Source: Rhodobacter sp. 24-YEA-8
GTDB lineage: Bacteria > Pseudomonadota > Alphaproteobacteria > Rhodobacterales > Rhodobacteraceae
Assembly (NCBI RefSeq): GCF_900105075.1
Contig: NZ_FNSK01000005.1
Span: forward strand, 62,001-126,000
DNA: 64,000 nucleotides
Direction: 5' to 3'
Positions 35,467-43,503 of this stretch are shown one piece after another. The position numbers were made by a program, and so were the translations under genes. Every line of letters begins with the position of its first letter. Within the stretch, counting starts at the first letter, position 1. The notes under the pieces are model-generated. The model was given only the letters and a program-made list of their open reading frames with translations, did no database searches and had not been told where the DNA came from.

Positions 35467-35617
35467 GTAACCGGTTCTTTTGTTCAACTTCGGGAATAGC
35501 AACCAAAACAGTGGCAATCCTTCTAGGGATGAGTGGGAAATTTGACCCCCGCCTCCTGCGAAATCTAGGAAGACGCGAAATGTTATGGTGGGCTTTCATG
35601 TTTGAAACAGCGGGCGG

Positions 35618-35641
35618 GCAACGAACCCGCGCAACGAACCC
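35618..35641 (+). repeat. Direct repeat GCAACGAACCC upstream of proV
   Basis: Two exact 11-base copies, GCAACGAACCC at 35618-35628 and 35631-35641, with a 13-base period, 58-81 bases before the proV start. The 180-base gap between the divergent hydrolase and transporter genes must hold promoters for both. The repeat could be a regulator site. Nothing else stands out there. Confidence 0.3.
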
Positions 35642-35698
35642 AGAACGGGGATGGCCAGCCGGTTGGGTGACCGGGCGGGTCCGGGTAAGGAAGGTAAC

Positions 35699-36823
35699 GT
35701 GGATAGCAGAATAGAGATCTGGGATCTGTACAAGATCTTCGGCCCGGATGTCCCGAAGGCGCTGGCGATGATCCGCGAGGGCAAGGGCAAGGACCAGATC
35801 CTGAGGGAAACCGATCATGTCGTCGGCGTTGACAGGGTTTCGCTGAAGGTCGCAGCCGGGTCTGTCTCGGTGATCATGGGCCTGTCAGGTTCCGGAAAAT
35901 CGACGCTGGCCCGTTGCATCAACCGGATCCATGACCCCGATGCCGGTGAGATCTGGCTGGATGGTGAGGATATCGTGAAGGCCGGACAGGAACGGCTGCG
36001 CGAGATCCGCCGTACCCGCATCTCGATGGTGTTCCAGAATTTCGGCCTTCTGCCCAAGCAAAGCGTGATCAGCAATGTCGCCTTCGGGCTGAAGCTGCGT
36101 GGCATGGCCGAGGCGGCGCGTCTGAAAAAGGCGGGCGAGGTGCTGGAGGTGGTCGGGCTTTCGTCCTGGGCGAACCATCTGCCCTCGGCCCTGTCGGGCG
36201 GCATGCGGCAGCGCGTCGGTCTGGCGCGGGCACTGGCGACCGATGCCGATGTGCTGATCATGGATGAGGCCTTCAGCGCGCTCGACCCGCTGATCCGGGG
36301 CGATATGCAGGATGAATTGCTGCGGCTGCAGGAGACGCTGCACAAAACGATCATCTTCATCACCCATGACTTCCAGGAGGCGCTGCGGATCGGTACCCGG
36401 ATCGCGATCATGGCAGATGGCCGCGTGATCCGGGAAGGCACGCCGCAAGAGGTCGTGCTTGATCCGGGACATGAATATGTCGCGGCCTTTACCCGCCATG
36501 TCGACCGCGCGCGGCTGTTCGATGCAGCCGCGCTGCTGACGGATGAGATGCGCAGCCCGGGCCCCTTCCGGCTGGACGATTCCGGCCGGATCCTGGGTCT
36601 CACTTCGGGCGGGGCGGAGTGGGACAGTGTTCCCGCCGATATGAAACTGATCGACATTGCCGCCAGCGTGACCGCCGGTCGCCCGGTCGCAGTGACGGAT
36701 GCTGATGGGCGTTTCCTCGGGCAACTGACCACCGATGCACTTTTGGGCGGGCTTTCGGGAACACGGATGCCCGGGCAAGTGACGACCATTGGCCAGGACG
36801 GGAAGGAAGACCGCCATGTATGA
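35699..36823 (+). CDS. proV: Glycine betaine/proline-type ABC transporter ATPase (374 aa)
   Basis: I chose GTG 35699 because AAGGAAGG lies just upstream. The sequence has the ProV-type N-terminal extension 'IEIWDLYKIFGPD', Walker A 'GLSGSGKST', signature 'LSGGMRQRVGLARALA', Walker B 'VLIMDEAFSALDPLI' and the C-terminal region after about residue 275 corresponding to the CBS part. It drives uptake of quaternary-ammonium-type solutes together with the permease and binding protein that follow. Because the block lies next to a catabolic cluster, import may be for degradation rather than osmoprotection (inference). Confidence 0.9.
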   Translation: MDSRIEIWDLYKIFGPDVPKALAMIREGKGKDQILRETDHVVGVDRVSLKVAAGSVSVIMGLSGSGKSTLARCINRIHDPDAGEIWLDGEDIVKAGQERLREIRRTRISMVFQNFGLLPKQSVISNVAFGLKLRGMAEAARLKKAGEVLEVVGLSSWANHLPSALSGGMRQRVGLARALATDADVLIMDEAFSALDPLIRGDMQDELLRLQETLHKTIIFITHDFQEALRIGTRIAIMADGRVIREGTPQEVVLDPGHEYVAAFTRHVDRARLFDAAALLTDEMRSPGPFRLDDSGRILGLTSGGAEWDSVPADMKLIDIAASVTAGRPVAVTDADGRFLGQLTTDALLGGLSGTRMPGQVTTIGQDGKEDRHV

Positions 36824-37745
36824 TCTGATCCCGCAGGGCTTCATCCCGCTCGACAAATGGATACAGGCGGCCATCGAATGGATCGCCTATAATCTGCGTC
36901 CACTGTTCCTGACGATCAAATGGCCGGTCGAGACACTGCTCTTCTGGATCGAGCGCGGGTTGCAGGCTACTCCTCCGGTGGTCTTCGTGGCGCTTGTCAC
37001 GGCTTTCGCCTGGCGGCTGGCAGGGCGCGGCGTGGGGAGCTTCTGCTTTGTCTCGATGCTGGCGATTCTATTCATCGGAATTTGGCCCGAGACGATGACC
37101 ACGCTCGCGCTGATTGCCACTGCGATCGTGATCTGTGTGGTGATCGGCATTCCGATCGGCATCTGGTGTGCGCGCAATGACCGGGTCTGGAATGTGGTGC
37201 GCGCGCTGCTCGACATCATGCAGACCACGCCATCTTTCGTCTATCTGATCCCGGTCGTGATGCTGTTCGGTGTCGGCACCGTGCCAGGCGCAGTTGCGGT
37301 GATCGTGGTCGCGGTGCCGCCGCTGATCCGCTTCACCAATCTCGGCATCCGCATGGTAGACCGCGAGCTGATCGAGGCAGGTGTCGCCTTTGGCGCGACC
37401 GACCGACAGATCCTGTGGGAAGTACAACTGCCCCAGGCGATGCCGACGATCCTGGGCGGGCTGAACCAGACCGTGCTGATGGCCATGGTCATGTCGGTGA
37501 TCGTGGCGATGATCGGCGCCGAGGGGCTGGGGCTTGTGGTGCTGCAGGGCCTTGGGCGGCTGGATATCGGGCGCGCGGCGGTGGGCGGCATCGGAATCGT
37601 GCTGATGGCAATCATGCTGGACCGCCTGACCCAGGCACTCGCCAACCGCAAATCCGGGCAGAATTACCGTTCCGGCTTCGGCACCTGGTGGCGACGCGTC
37701 TTCACCTCGGACGCGAAAGAAAAACCGGCCTCGTCAGAGAACTGA
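36816..37745 (+). CDS. proW: Glycine betaine/proline-type ABC transporter permease (309 aa)
   Basis: ATG 36816 overlaps the end of proV by eight bases. It is hydrophobic, with at least six membrane segments. The ProW-type cytoplasmic loop motif is 'LIEAGVAFGATDRQILWEVQ', and 'LLDIMQTTPSFVYLIPVVML' is highly characteristic of this family. It forms the membrane channel of the importer. It is followed by a strong intercistronic hairpin before proX. Confidence 0.9.
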   Translation: MYDLIPQGFIPLDKWIQAAIEWIAYNLRPLFLTIKWPVETLLFWIERGLQATPPVVFVALVTAFAWRLAGRGVGSFCFVSMLAILFIGIWPETMTTLALIATAIVICVVIGIPIGIWCARNDRVWNVVRALLDIMQTTPSFVYLIPVVMLFGVGTVPGAVAVIVVAVPPLIRFTNLGIRMVDRELIEAGVAFGATDRQILWEVQLPQAMPTILGGLNQTVLMAMVMSVIVAMIGAEGLGLVVLQGLGRLDIGRAAVGGIGIVLMAIMLDRLTQALANRKSGQNYRSGFGTWWRRVFTSDAKEKPASSEN

Positions 37746-37749
37746 GGTC

Positions 37750-37782
37750 CTGGCCGCCCCCGGGTGATGCCGGGCCGGCCAG
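37750..37782 (+). other. Intercistronic hairpin between proW and proX
   Basis: CTGGCCG (37750-37756) pairs with CGGCCAG (37776-37782), and inner CCCGG (37759-37763) pairs with CCGGG (37770-37774), leaving a six-base loop. It is followed by a run of eight A, not T, so it is not a classical terminator. Such hairpins between permease and binding-protein genes often protect or process the message so that more binding protein is made. Confidence 0.55.
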
Positions 37783-37833
37783 AAAAAAAATACCAGGACA
37801 AGATCCAACAGTCATTTCAGGGAGACTGACAGA

Positions 37834-38883
37834 ATGACCACCCTCCGCAGACTGAAGCCCGCTCATGCGCTCCGTGCAGCGCTTCTGGGCACTGGCATGC
37901 TTCTGGCCGCGCCCGTTATGGCTGAAGACCTGCCAGGCGCGGGCAGGACGATACGTTTTGCCCAGGGGGACAGCCTTGGCGCGAATTATGTGCAGAACCA
38001 GATCCTGATCGCAGCGATGAAAGAGCTGGGCTATGACGTCCAGGTCGTGAATGTCGGTATCTCGGCCTTCTTCCAGGCGGCCGCTCAGGGCGATATGGAT
38101 ATTGCGGCCGATGTGAACATGCCGCAGCGCCTTTCGGCCTTCGAGAAGGTCGAGGACAAGCTGGATCTCTTGGGAGAAGGCACCATCATCGGCGGCGGCT
38201 ATAACGGCTATGTCATGGACAAGGCCACCGCCGATGCCCATGGCGTCCGGGATATCTCGGCGCTGAAAGACCCGGATCTGGCAAAGCTTTTCGACACCGA
38301 TGGCGACGGCATTGCCAATCTGATGAATTGCGATCCGGGTTGGAGCTGCGGCGACGTGGTCGATTTTCAGCTCGAAGCCTTCGGATTGTCGGACACCGTG
38401 AAATCGGTGCGCGCCAAATATGAGCCGCTGCTGGCTGAGACCTTCACCCGCTTCCGCTCGGGCGAGCCAGTGCTTTATTACACCTGGAGCCCTTCTTTCG
38501 TGACCCAGACCCTGGTGCCGGGCACCGATGTTGTCTGGGTGCCGATTCCCTTCGATGCGCTCCCGGAGAGCGTTGCCAGCAATGACGGCCATGACGTGGC
38601 CGGCGTTCTGGGCTGCGCGGCAGATCAGGATCCTTGCAAGATGGCAACCGGTGCCTGGAACTGGCGCATCACCGCCAATAAGGATTTCGTTGCCACCAAT
38701 CCGGCCATTGCGAAGCTTTCCGAAGAGATTGAATGGCCGATAACCACCTGGTCTGACTGGGAAGTCGCCGTCAAGGCGGACAGCTCGGATCGGGCGTTGA
38801 AGAAGGTCGCTGAGGACTGGATCGCGGCCAATCAGGCAACCTTTGACACCTGGATTGCAGACGCAAAGGCCGCGGCCAACTGA
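37834..38883 (+). CDS. proX: Glycine betaine/L-proline-type binding protein (349 aa)
   Basis: A signal peptide ends at 'APVMAED'. The mature protein follows ProX closely: the conserved loop 'FDTDGDGIANLMNCDPGWSC' in the centre, 'PVLYYTWSPSFVTQTLVPG' and 'DVVWVPIPF' downstream, and Trp residues that in this family line the quaternary-amine cage. A GGGAG ribosome site lies upstream of the ATG. Located in the periplasm, it delivers substrate to ProW. The gene ends before a near-perfect 16-base-pair terminator hairpin. Confidence 0.9.
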   Translation: MTTLRRLKPAHALRAALLGTGMLLAAPVMAEDLPGAGRTIRFAQGDSLGANYVQNQILIAAMKELGYDVQVVNVGISAFFQAAAQGDMDIAADVNMPQRLSAFEKVEDKLDLLGEGTIIGGGYNGYVMDKATADAHGVRDISALKDPDLAKLFDTDGDGIANLMNCDPGWSCGDVVDFQLEAFGLSDTVKSVRAKYEPLLAETFTRFRSGEPVLYYTWSPSFVTQTLVPGTDVVWVPIPFDALPESVASNDGHDVAGVLGCAADQDPCKMATGAWNWRITANKDFVATNPAIAKLSEEIEWPITTWSDWEVAVKADSSDRALKKVAEDWIAANQATFDTWIADAKAAAN

Positions 38884-38899
38884 GGGAGCGATCAGATCC

Positions 38900-38934
38900 G
38901 GAAAGGCGGCGGGAGGCTCTCCCGCCGCCTTTCC
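38900..38934 (+). terminator. Very strong terminator hairpin after proX
   Basis: GGAAAGGCGGCGGGAG (38900-38915) and CTCCCGCCGCCTTTCC (38919-38934) form a perfect 16-base-pair stem with a three-base loop, 16 bases after the proX stop codon. Only a short pyrimidine stretch follows, but the stem strength makes it a convincing transcript end for the transporter operon. Confidence 0.75.
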
Positions 38935-39020
38935 CTTGCAGCCCTTCCCAGCCCCATGACCTGCTCCCTGACGGATCCCCTGATGACTGTTGATCTTTCG
39001 AACAAGGGCGCTGTGATCGT

Positions 39021-39194
39021 ACAGCTCGAGGCCCTGTGAGAACCAAGCTCACGCCGGGGCAGGATGCCGACTATACAAGCTATGATCTGGCGATGGCCGA
39101 GAGCCTGCCGCAGCCCGCTGTTCTGGTTGCCGACAGAGGCTATGACTCTGATAGGCATCGCCAACTTGTTCTGATGCGATTACATACGGCCTGA
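39021..39194 (+). mobile_element. IS5-family transposase remnant (central part)
   Basis: The + strand frame reads 'RGPVRTKLTPGQDADYTSYD' followed by 'PAVLVADRGYDSDRHR', the region with the second catalytic Asp typical of IS5-group transposases ('LTPGQ...', 'ADRGYDSD'). It ends at an early TGA (39192-39194); upstream the frame is also lost. No complete element or terminal repeats are visible. Confidence 0.7.
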
Positions 39195-39509
39195 GGATAC
39201 TTTGCTTCTTGCGTGCTGCAACCTGCAGCATGACGGGCACCGGCCACGATGTCGAAGATCTCCTCGTTCCGGCATTCGTCGCGCAGGCTTCATCCTGTAG
39301 CGCTACGCTCTCTCGATCAGCGCGCGCCTGGCGAGCTCTCTGCCTTCAGTCCATCGGCTGGGACAAAGAGCCGAGGAAAGAAAGCGCGCGCGATTTCCTG
39401 CATCTGCTTTATGTAGCGCCGCATTGTGGATCGCTTCCTGCTGTAAGCGGCTTCCCATAAAGGTCCCGCAATGCGGGATCTGACTGCGCCCGGTCATGTC
39501 AGGATGGCA
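39195..39509. other. Gene-free stretch beside the IS remnant
   Basis: There is no convincing gene in either direction. A 15-base palindrome TCCCGCA-A-TGCGGGA lies at 39464-39478, close to the end of the decayed permease gene, and could be a weak terminator or a mobile-element end. The sequence is probably degenerate insertion-element DNA, but I could not match it further. Confidence 0.4.
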
Positions 39510-40170
39510 TCAGGCTTGCAGGGCCTCGCGCCGCCCGGAAAGGGCTTTGAAGATCAGCAGCGGGATGAAGGTCAGTCCGATCAGAACCGCACCAGGCGCC
39601 GAGGCGATTCCGAAATTCCCGTTCATGATCTGGCTGAAAATCTCCACCGCTATGGTGATATTACCCCCCGATTGCAGGATCAGGCTCGCGCCCGGTTTGC
39701 GTACCGTATTCGACCAGGTCAGGAATGCGCCCGACAGGATCGCGCCTGGCAAAAGCGGAACCGTTATCATTGCGAAGGTCCGAAGCGGCCCGGCGCCGAG
39801 ATTAAACGAGGCCTCTTCGGTCTCGGGCGAAAGCTGTTGCAAGGTGCTGACGCCCGAGCGCACCGAGAAAGGCAGGCGACGGATAATATAGGCGAGGATC
39901 AGGATAGAGGCGGTGCCGGTCAGCACCAGCGGCCCCTGGTGATAGGTCGCGATAAGGCCGATCCCGAGCACGATCCCCGGCACGCCATAGGAAAACATCA
40001 CGAGGATATCGACCGCATTCCGCAGCCGCCGCGCCCCCCGGAGGATGACACAGGCCGCAACCGTGCCCAGCAGCGCTCAGGCCAGCGTGGCCACCGTCGT
40101 AAACCACGGCGTATTGCGCAACGGGGTCCAGATGATCTCCGTCAGGTAGCGGTAATTATTGGATATTATA
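39510..40170 (-). pseudogene. Iron(III)/thiamine-type ABC permease, 5'-truncated with in-frame stop
   Basis: On the - strand the last about 165 codons are intact and read as a FbpB-like permease ('YGVPGIVLGIGLIATYH', 'EEASFNLGAGPLRTFAMITV', 'PLLPGAILSGAFLTWSNTVR'). Upstream, the same frame continues as 'YLTEIIWTPLRNTPWFTTVA', is interrupted by TGA just after 'TLA', then resumes with 'ALLGTVAACVILRGARR'. Homology ends near 40170 in an AT-rich patch, so the first half of a normal 500-600 aa permease is gone. No ATPase or binding protein accompanies it. It is a relic. Confidence 0.7.
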
Positions 40171-40376
40171 TGAAAATGACAGGTGCAGCGGTTAATCAGT
40201 AAATTTCTATAAATTAACGTCGTTTCTGAATGCCGGATCTTTGCATTCCCCAGCCAGCGGGTCACATGGCAAGATCTGATGTGCGACAGATTTCACTTGC
40301 CGTTGGCCGGCCTGAGGCGATCTCGGGTTGCAGGCGCGCGGGTGATCCCTGCGCTTACTTTCAAACCAGGCGTGAA

Positions 40377-40401
40377 GAGGTATAACCTCAATACAGGTAT
40401 T
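40377..40401 (+). promoter_or_regulatory. Two abutting palindromes overlapping a probable promoter
   Basis: GAGGT-ATA-ACCTC (40377-40389) is immediately followed by AATAC-AG-GTATT (40390-40401), both perfect palindromes, 36-61 bases before the CapA-Mur start codon. TATAAC at 40381-40386 could be a -10 element, with a weak CTTTCA 17 bases upstream. Side-by-side palindromes on a -10 element suggest an operator. The rest of the 40171-40437 gap shows no gene. Confidence 0.4.
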
Positions 40402-40437
40402 ACACCCGCACGCGCAGACAGAACACAGGAGCAGGCC

Positions 40438-43422
40438 ATGCCGGATCAGCTGAGGATGACTGTTGCCTGGGGTGGTGATGTCAGCCTCGCCCGCAGGCAA
40501 CATCTGTTGCTGTCCGCATTCGCGAGTGGCACGGAAGAGGGGGAAACGGCTGTCCATCTGCCGTCATTCAGCGGTGCAGATCTCAGGATGGTCAATCTCG
40601 AATGCGTGGTCTCCGATCTTGGAGAACAGGGCACAGATAAGGGCGAATCCGGACCCTATTACTTCCGCGCGCGTCCTGAGATGACCCGCGTCCTTCAAAG
40701 GTTAGGGGTCGATCTCGTTGCCACTGCGAATAATCATTCCGGCGACTACGGACCCGAGGCGTTGCTTGATCAGGCCTGTTGGCTTGAACTGGCAAATATA
40801 GCCCATGCAGGTTCGGGACGGGATCGCGAGGCCGCGTTTGCGCCGCGCTTTTTCCGCCGCAATGGCCTTGCGGTCGCGGTGTTCTCACTTGATGCCACCC
40901 AGGCGGAATTCGCCGCGACCGGTAACCGGCCCGGGCACGCGTTTCTGCCGCTCTCGGACCCTGCGCTCTGGCAAAGGGAAATGCAGCCACGCATTCAGGC
41001 CGCGCGGCGCCAGGCGGATGTGGTGATTGTTGCGGTGCATTGGGGGCTGAACCTGAAACCGGTTCCCGGCCCTGGCGAGATAGCCGCCGGCCATGCGCTG
41101 ATCCGCGCCGGAGCCGACGCCGTTCTTGGTGCCTCGGCGCATATGTTGCAGGGTATCGAGATTTTTGAAGGCCGGCCGATTTTGCATGATGCCGGCAATC
41201 TCCTGTGTGATTTTTCCGAAGGGAAAGGTGACAGCGCGGTCTTCCGGCTGGAGCTTGGACCGTCAGGCGTGACCGGCATCGAAGTGATACCGGTCACCGT
41301 CGCCCCGGGGCGGGCCTCAGAGGCCGAGGGAGATGCGGCCATCTCGATCGCCGCAGATTTCGCCGAAAAATGCGCGGCCTTTGGGACCGTCACCATTCCG
41401 GGTTCGGACGGACGGCTTCAGATCCCGCTTTCTCCGCCCGGGCGCATGCCACAGGATTACCGCCTGACTGCGCTGCGGTCCCGCCTGGCTGCGCCGCCCG
41501 TGCCGGAAAGCGCAAGGATCGCGCCGGTCGCCATCGGACCTTTGACCCTTCACGGCGTCAGCTTCGGTCCTGAAAGGCTTACAAGTCGCAACATGCTCTG
41601 GGTCGAAACCTGGTGGAGTGCCGAAGAACCGGTCAGCCGCCGTCTGACCATCGCTTTGCATGCTGTTCCCCGCAAAAACGGCAATATGCCGGTATGGGGG
41701 CGCGGAATGGCGCATGAGCCGGGCGACTGGCGATTGCCGACGCCGCATTGGCAGCCGGGAGAAATCTATCACGAACGCTTCGGCCTGCGCCCGCCGCCGG
41801 GATCCCGGCTGGAAGACAATGTCCTCGACCTGGAAATATCGGTGTTCGACCGTCTCAAAAGGCTGGGGCGGCTGCGCACCGGTCTTACGACCACACTCTC
41901 CTTCTCGGGCAAGGCGGCCAGGAACCCGGGCAGCGCCAGGCCCGCAGACCTGCCCGGATGGAGTGCCGAAGAACTCGCCGGGCTGACCGGTGGCACCTGG
42001 ATCACCCCGCCGCCGCCGGGCTGGTTCTGCCGTTCGGCCGTCGCAGGCCGGACCCATCTGGCGCATGTGCCCGAACCTGTGCTTTTTGCCGCCCACAGCC
42101 GTCAGGACCGCAACCGTCATGAAAGCATGACCGCAGTGTCGAAAGACAGCTGGGACAGCCACGCCTCTTTGCACAGATTGCAGGATCGCCTGGCCGGCGC
42201 GCTGGTACGGGAACGGCCGCCGGGGCTGCGGCCGGAGTTTCCGCTTTTGCAGGTGGAGGATCCACTGGCGGCGCTGATGCAGATCGGTGGCGCAGCCCGT
42301 GACCGGATGCGCGGCAAGGTCGTTTGCGTGACCGGCAGTTCTGGCAAAACCACCACGGTTTCGATGCTGCAGGCCGCGCTCTCTCCTCTGATCAACTGCC
42401 GCGCAACATATGATAATTACAACACCAGGGTCGGCATTCTGGTCAATCTAGCCTCGGTCCAGCCGGAAACGGATGCGGTGATCCTGGAAACGGCGCTCAG
42501 CGCGATCAATTCCACGGGTCAGGCCCATATCCGCCGGGTTGCGCCCGATATTGCCGTGATTACCAACATCACCACCGCCCATCTGCGCGAGGGAGAGACC
42601 ACCGGCGATATCGCTCGCAAGAAATCGAATATTTTTCTGGGGATGCAGCCTGGAAAGAGTGCAGTGATCTGGAGCGGCAGCGACCATTTCGATGAGATGG
42701 CCGAACGCGCCAGAGAGGCCGCGCTGAAACTGGTCACTTTTGGTGCAGCGGATGGCTCGGATTTCCGGCTCCTGTCTTACGATCCTGCACGGCGGCTGGT
42801 CGAGGCGCAGACCCCGCATGGCCAACTGACTTACCGGATCGGCGCCAGCGGCGTTCATATGGCGCTCAACAGCCTTGCCTCCCTGGCAGTGGCGGCAGAG
42901 ATGTCGCTTGATCTCGTGAAAGTGGCCGAAGGGTTTGAAACATTCCGCCCGCTCGCGGGGCGTGGTGAGACTCACAGCCTGTCGATCGGTGCGATCAGAT
43001 TCCAGCTGCAGGATGAGGCCTATAATGCCAATCCCCTGTCCATGCGCGCAGCCCTCCAAAGCTTTGCCGCCGCTCATGCATCCGCTGAAAAAACGCTTAT
43101 TCTCGGCGACATGCTTGAACTCGGCGAACAAAGCCCCCGGCTTCACGCAGAACTTCTGCCGGATATCCTGTCGCTGAAACCGCGCCGGGTCATGCTGGTC
43201 GGCGCATATATGACCGCCCTCGGCCCGGCTCTGCACAATGCCAGGATAGCAGCCGAAACCGCCGCAGATGTCAGTGCCGTCTTTGATCGTTTGCCAGGGT
43301 ACATCTCCCATCAGGGCGCACTTCTGATCAAGGCATCAAACGGTGTCGGCTTGTGGAAACTCGTGGATCACCTGACCAAAGCGGGAGAGGATATGCGCTC
43401 TTCCGCGGATAGCGGACAGTGA
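40438..43422 (+). CDS. CapA-type metallophosphoesterase fused to a Mur ligase (994 aa)
   Basis: ATG 40438 has AGGAG upstream. Residues 1 to about 330 match the PGA_cap/CapA domain: 'WGGDVSLAR', 'NLECVVSD', 'ATANNHSGDYG', 'VIVAVHWGLNLKPVPG' and 'LGASAHMLQGIEIFEG'. About 280 residues of unassigned sequence follow. From about residue 620 there is a MurF/CapB-like ligase with the ATP loop 'VTGSSGKTTTVSML' (about 631-644), 'DAVILETALSAINSTGQAHI', 'ITNITTAHLREGETTGDIAR' and the substrate motif 'DEAYNANPLSM'. CapA and CapB act in poly-gamma-glutamate capsule synthesis as separate proteins; having both activities in one chain suggests an amide-linked polymer or peptide made and handled together. There is no signal peptide, so the CapA part would be cytoplasmic, which is odd. 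The product is unknown. Confidence 0.8.
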   Translation: MPDQLRMTVAWGGDVSLARRQHLLLSAFASGTEEGETAVHLPSFSGADLRMVNLECVVSDLGEQGTDKGESGPYYFRARPEMTRVLQRLGVDLVATANNHSGDYGPEALLDQACWLELANIAHAGSGRDREAAFAPRFFRRNGLAVAVFSLDATQAEFAATGNRPGHAFLPLSDPALWQREMQPRIQAARRQADVVIVAVHWGLNLKPVPGPGEIAAGHALIRAGADAVLGASAHMLQGIEIFEGRPILHDAGNLLCDFSEGKGDSAVFRLELGPSGVTGIEVIPVTVAPGRASEAEGDAAISIAADFAEKCAAFGTVTIPGSDGRLQIPLSPPGRMPQDYRLTALRSRLAAPPVPESARIAPVAIGPLTLHGVSFGPERLTSRNMLWVETWWSAEEPVSRRLTIALHAVPRKNGNMPVWGRGMAHEPGDWRLPTPHWQPGEIYHERFGLRPPPGSRLEDNVLDLEISVFDRLKRLGRLRTGLTTTLSFSGKAARNPGSARPADLPGWSAEELAGLTGGTWITPPPPGWFCRSAVAGRTHLAHVPEPVLFAAHSRQDRNRHESMTAVSKDSWDSHASLHRLQDRLAGALVRERPPGLRPEFPLLQVEDPLAALMQIGGAARDRMRGKVVCVTGSSGKTTTVSMLQAALSPLINCRATYDNYNTRVGILVNLASVQPETDAVILETALSAINSTGQAHIRRVAPDIAVITNITTAHLREGETTGDIARKKSNIFLGMQPGKSAVIWSGSDHFDEMAERAREAALKLVTFGAADGSDFRLLSYDPARRLVEAQTPHGQLTYRIGASGVHMALNSLASLAVAAEMSLDLVKVAEGFETFRPLAGRGETHSLSIGAIRFQLQDEAYNANPLSMRAALQSFAAAHASAEKTLILGDMLELGEQSPRLHAELLPDILSLKPRRVMLVGAYMTALGPALHNARIAAETAADVSAVFDRLPGYISHQGALLIKASNGVGLWKLVDHLTKAGEDMRSSADSGQ

Positions 43423-43503
43423 CGAGAGCTGCGATCTGAGGTTTGCTGGTCTCCAACGACGAGGAGATCAGGGATCAGACACCCCGGGGGCCCGGCAATC
43501 AGG

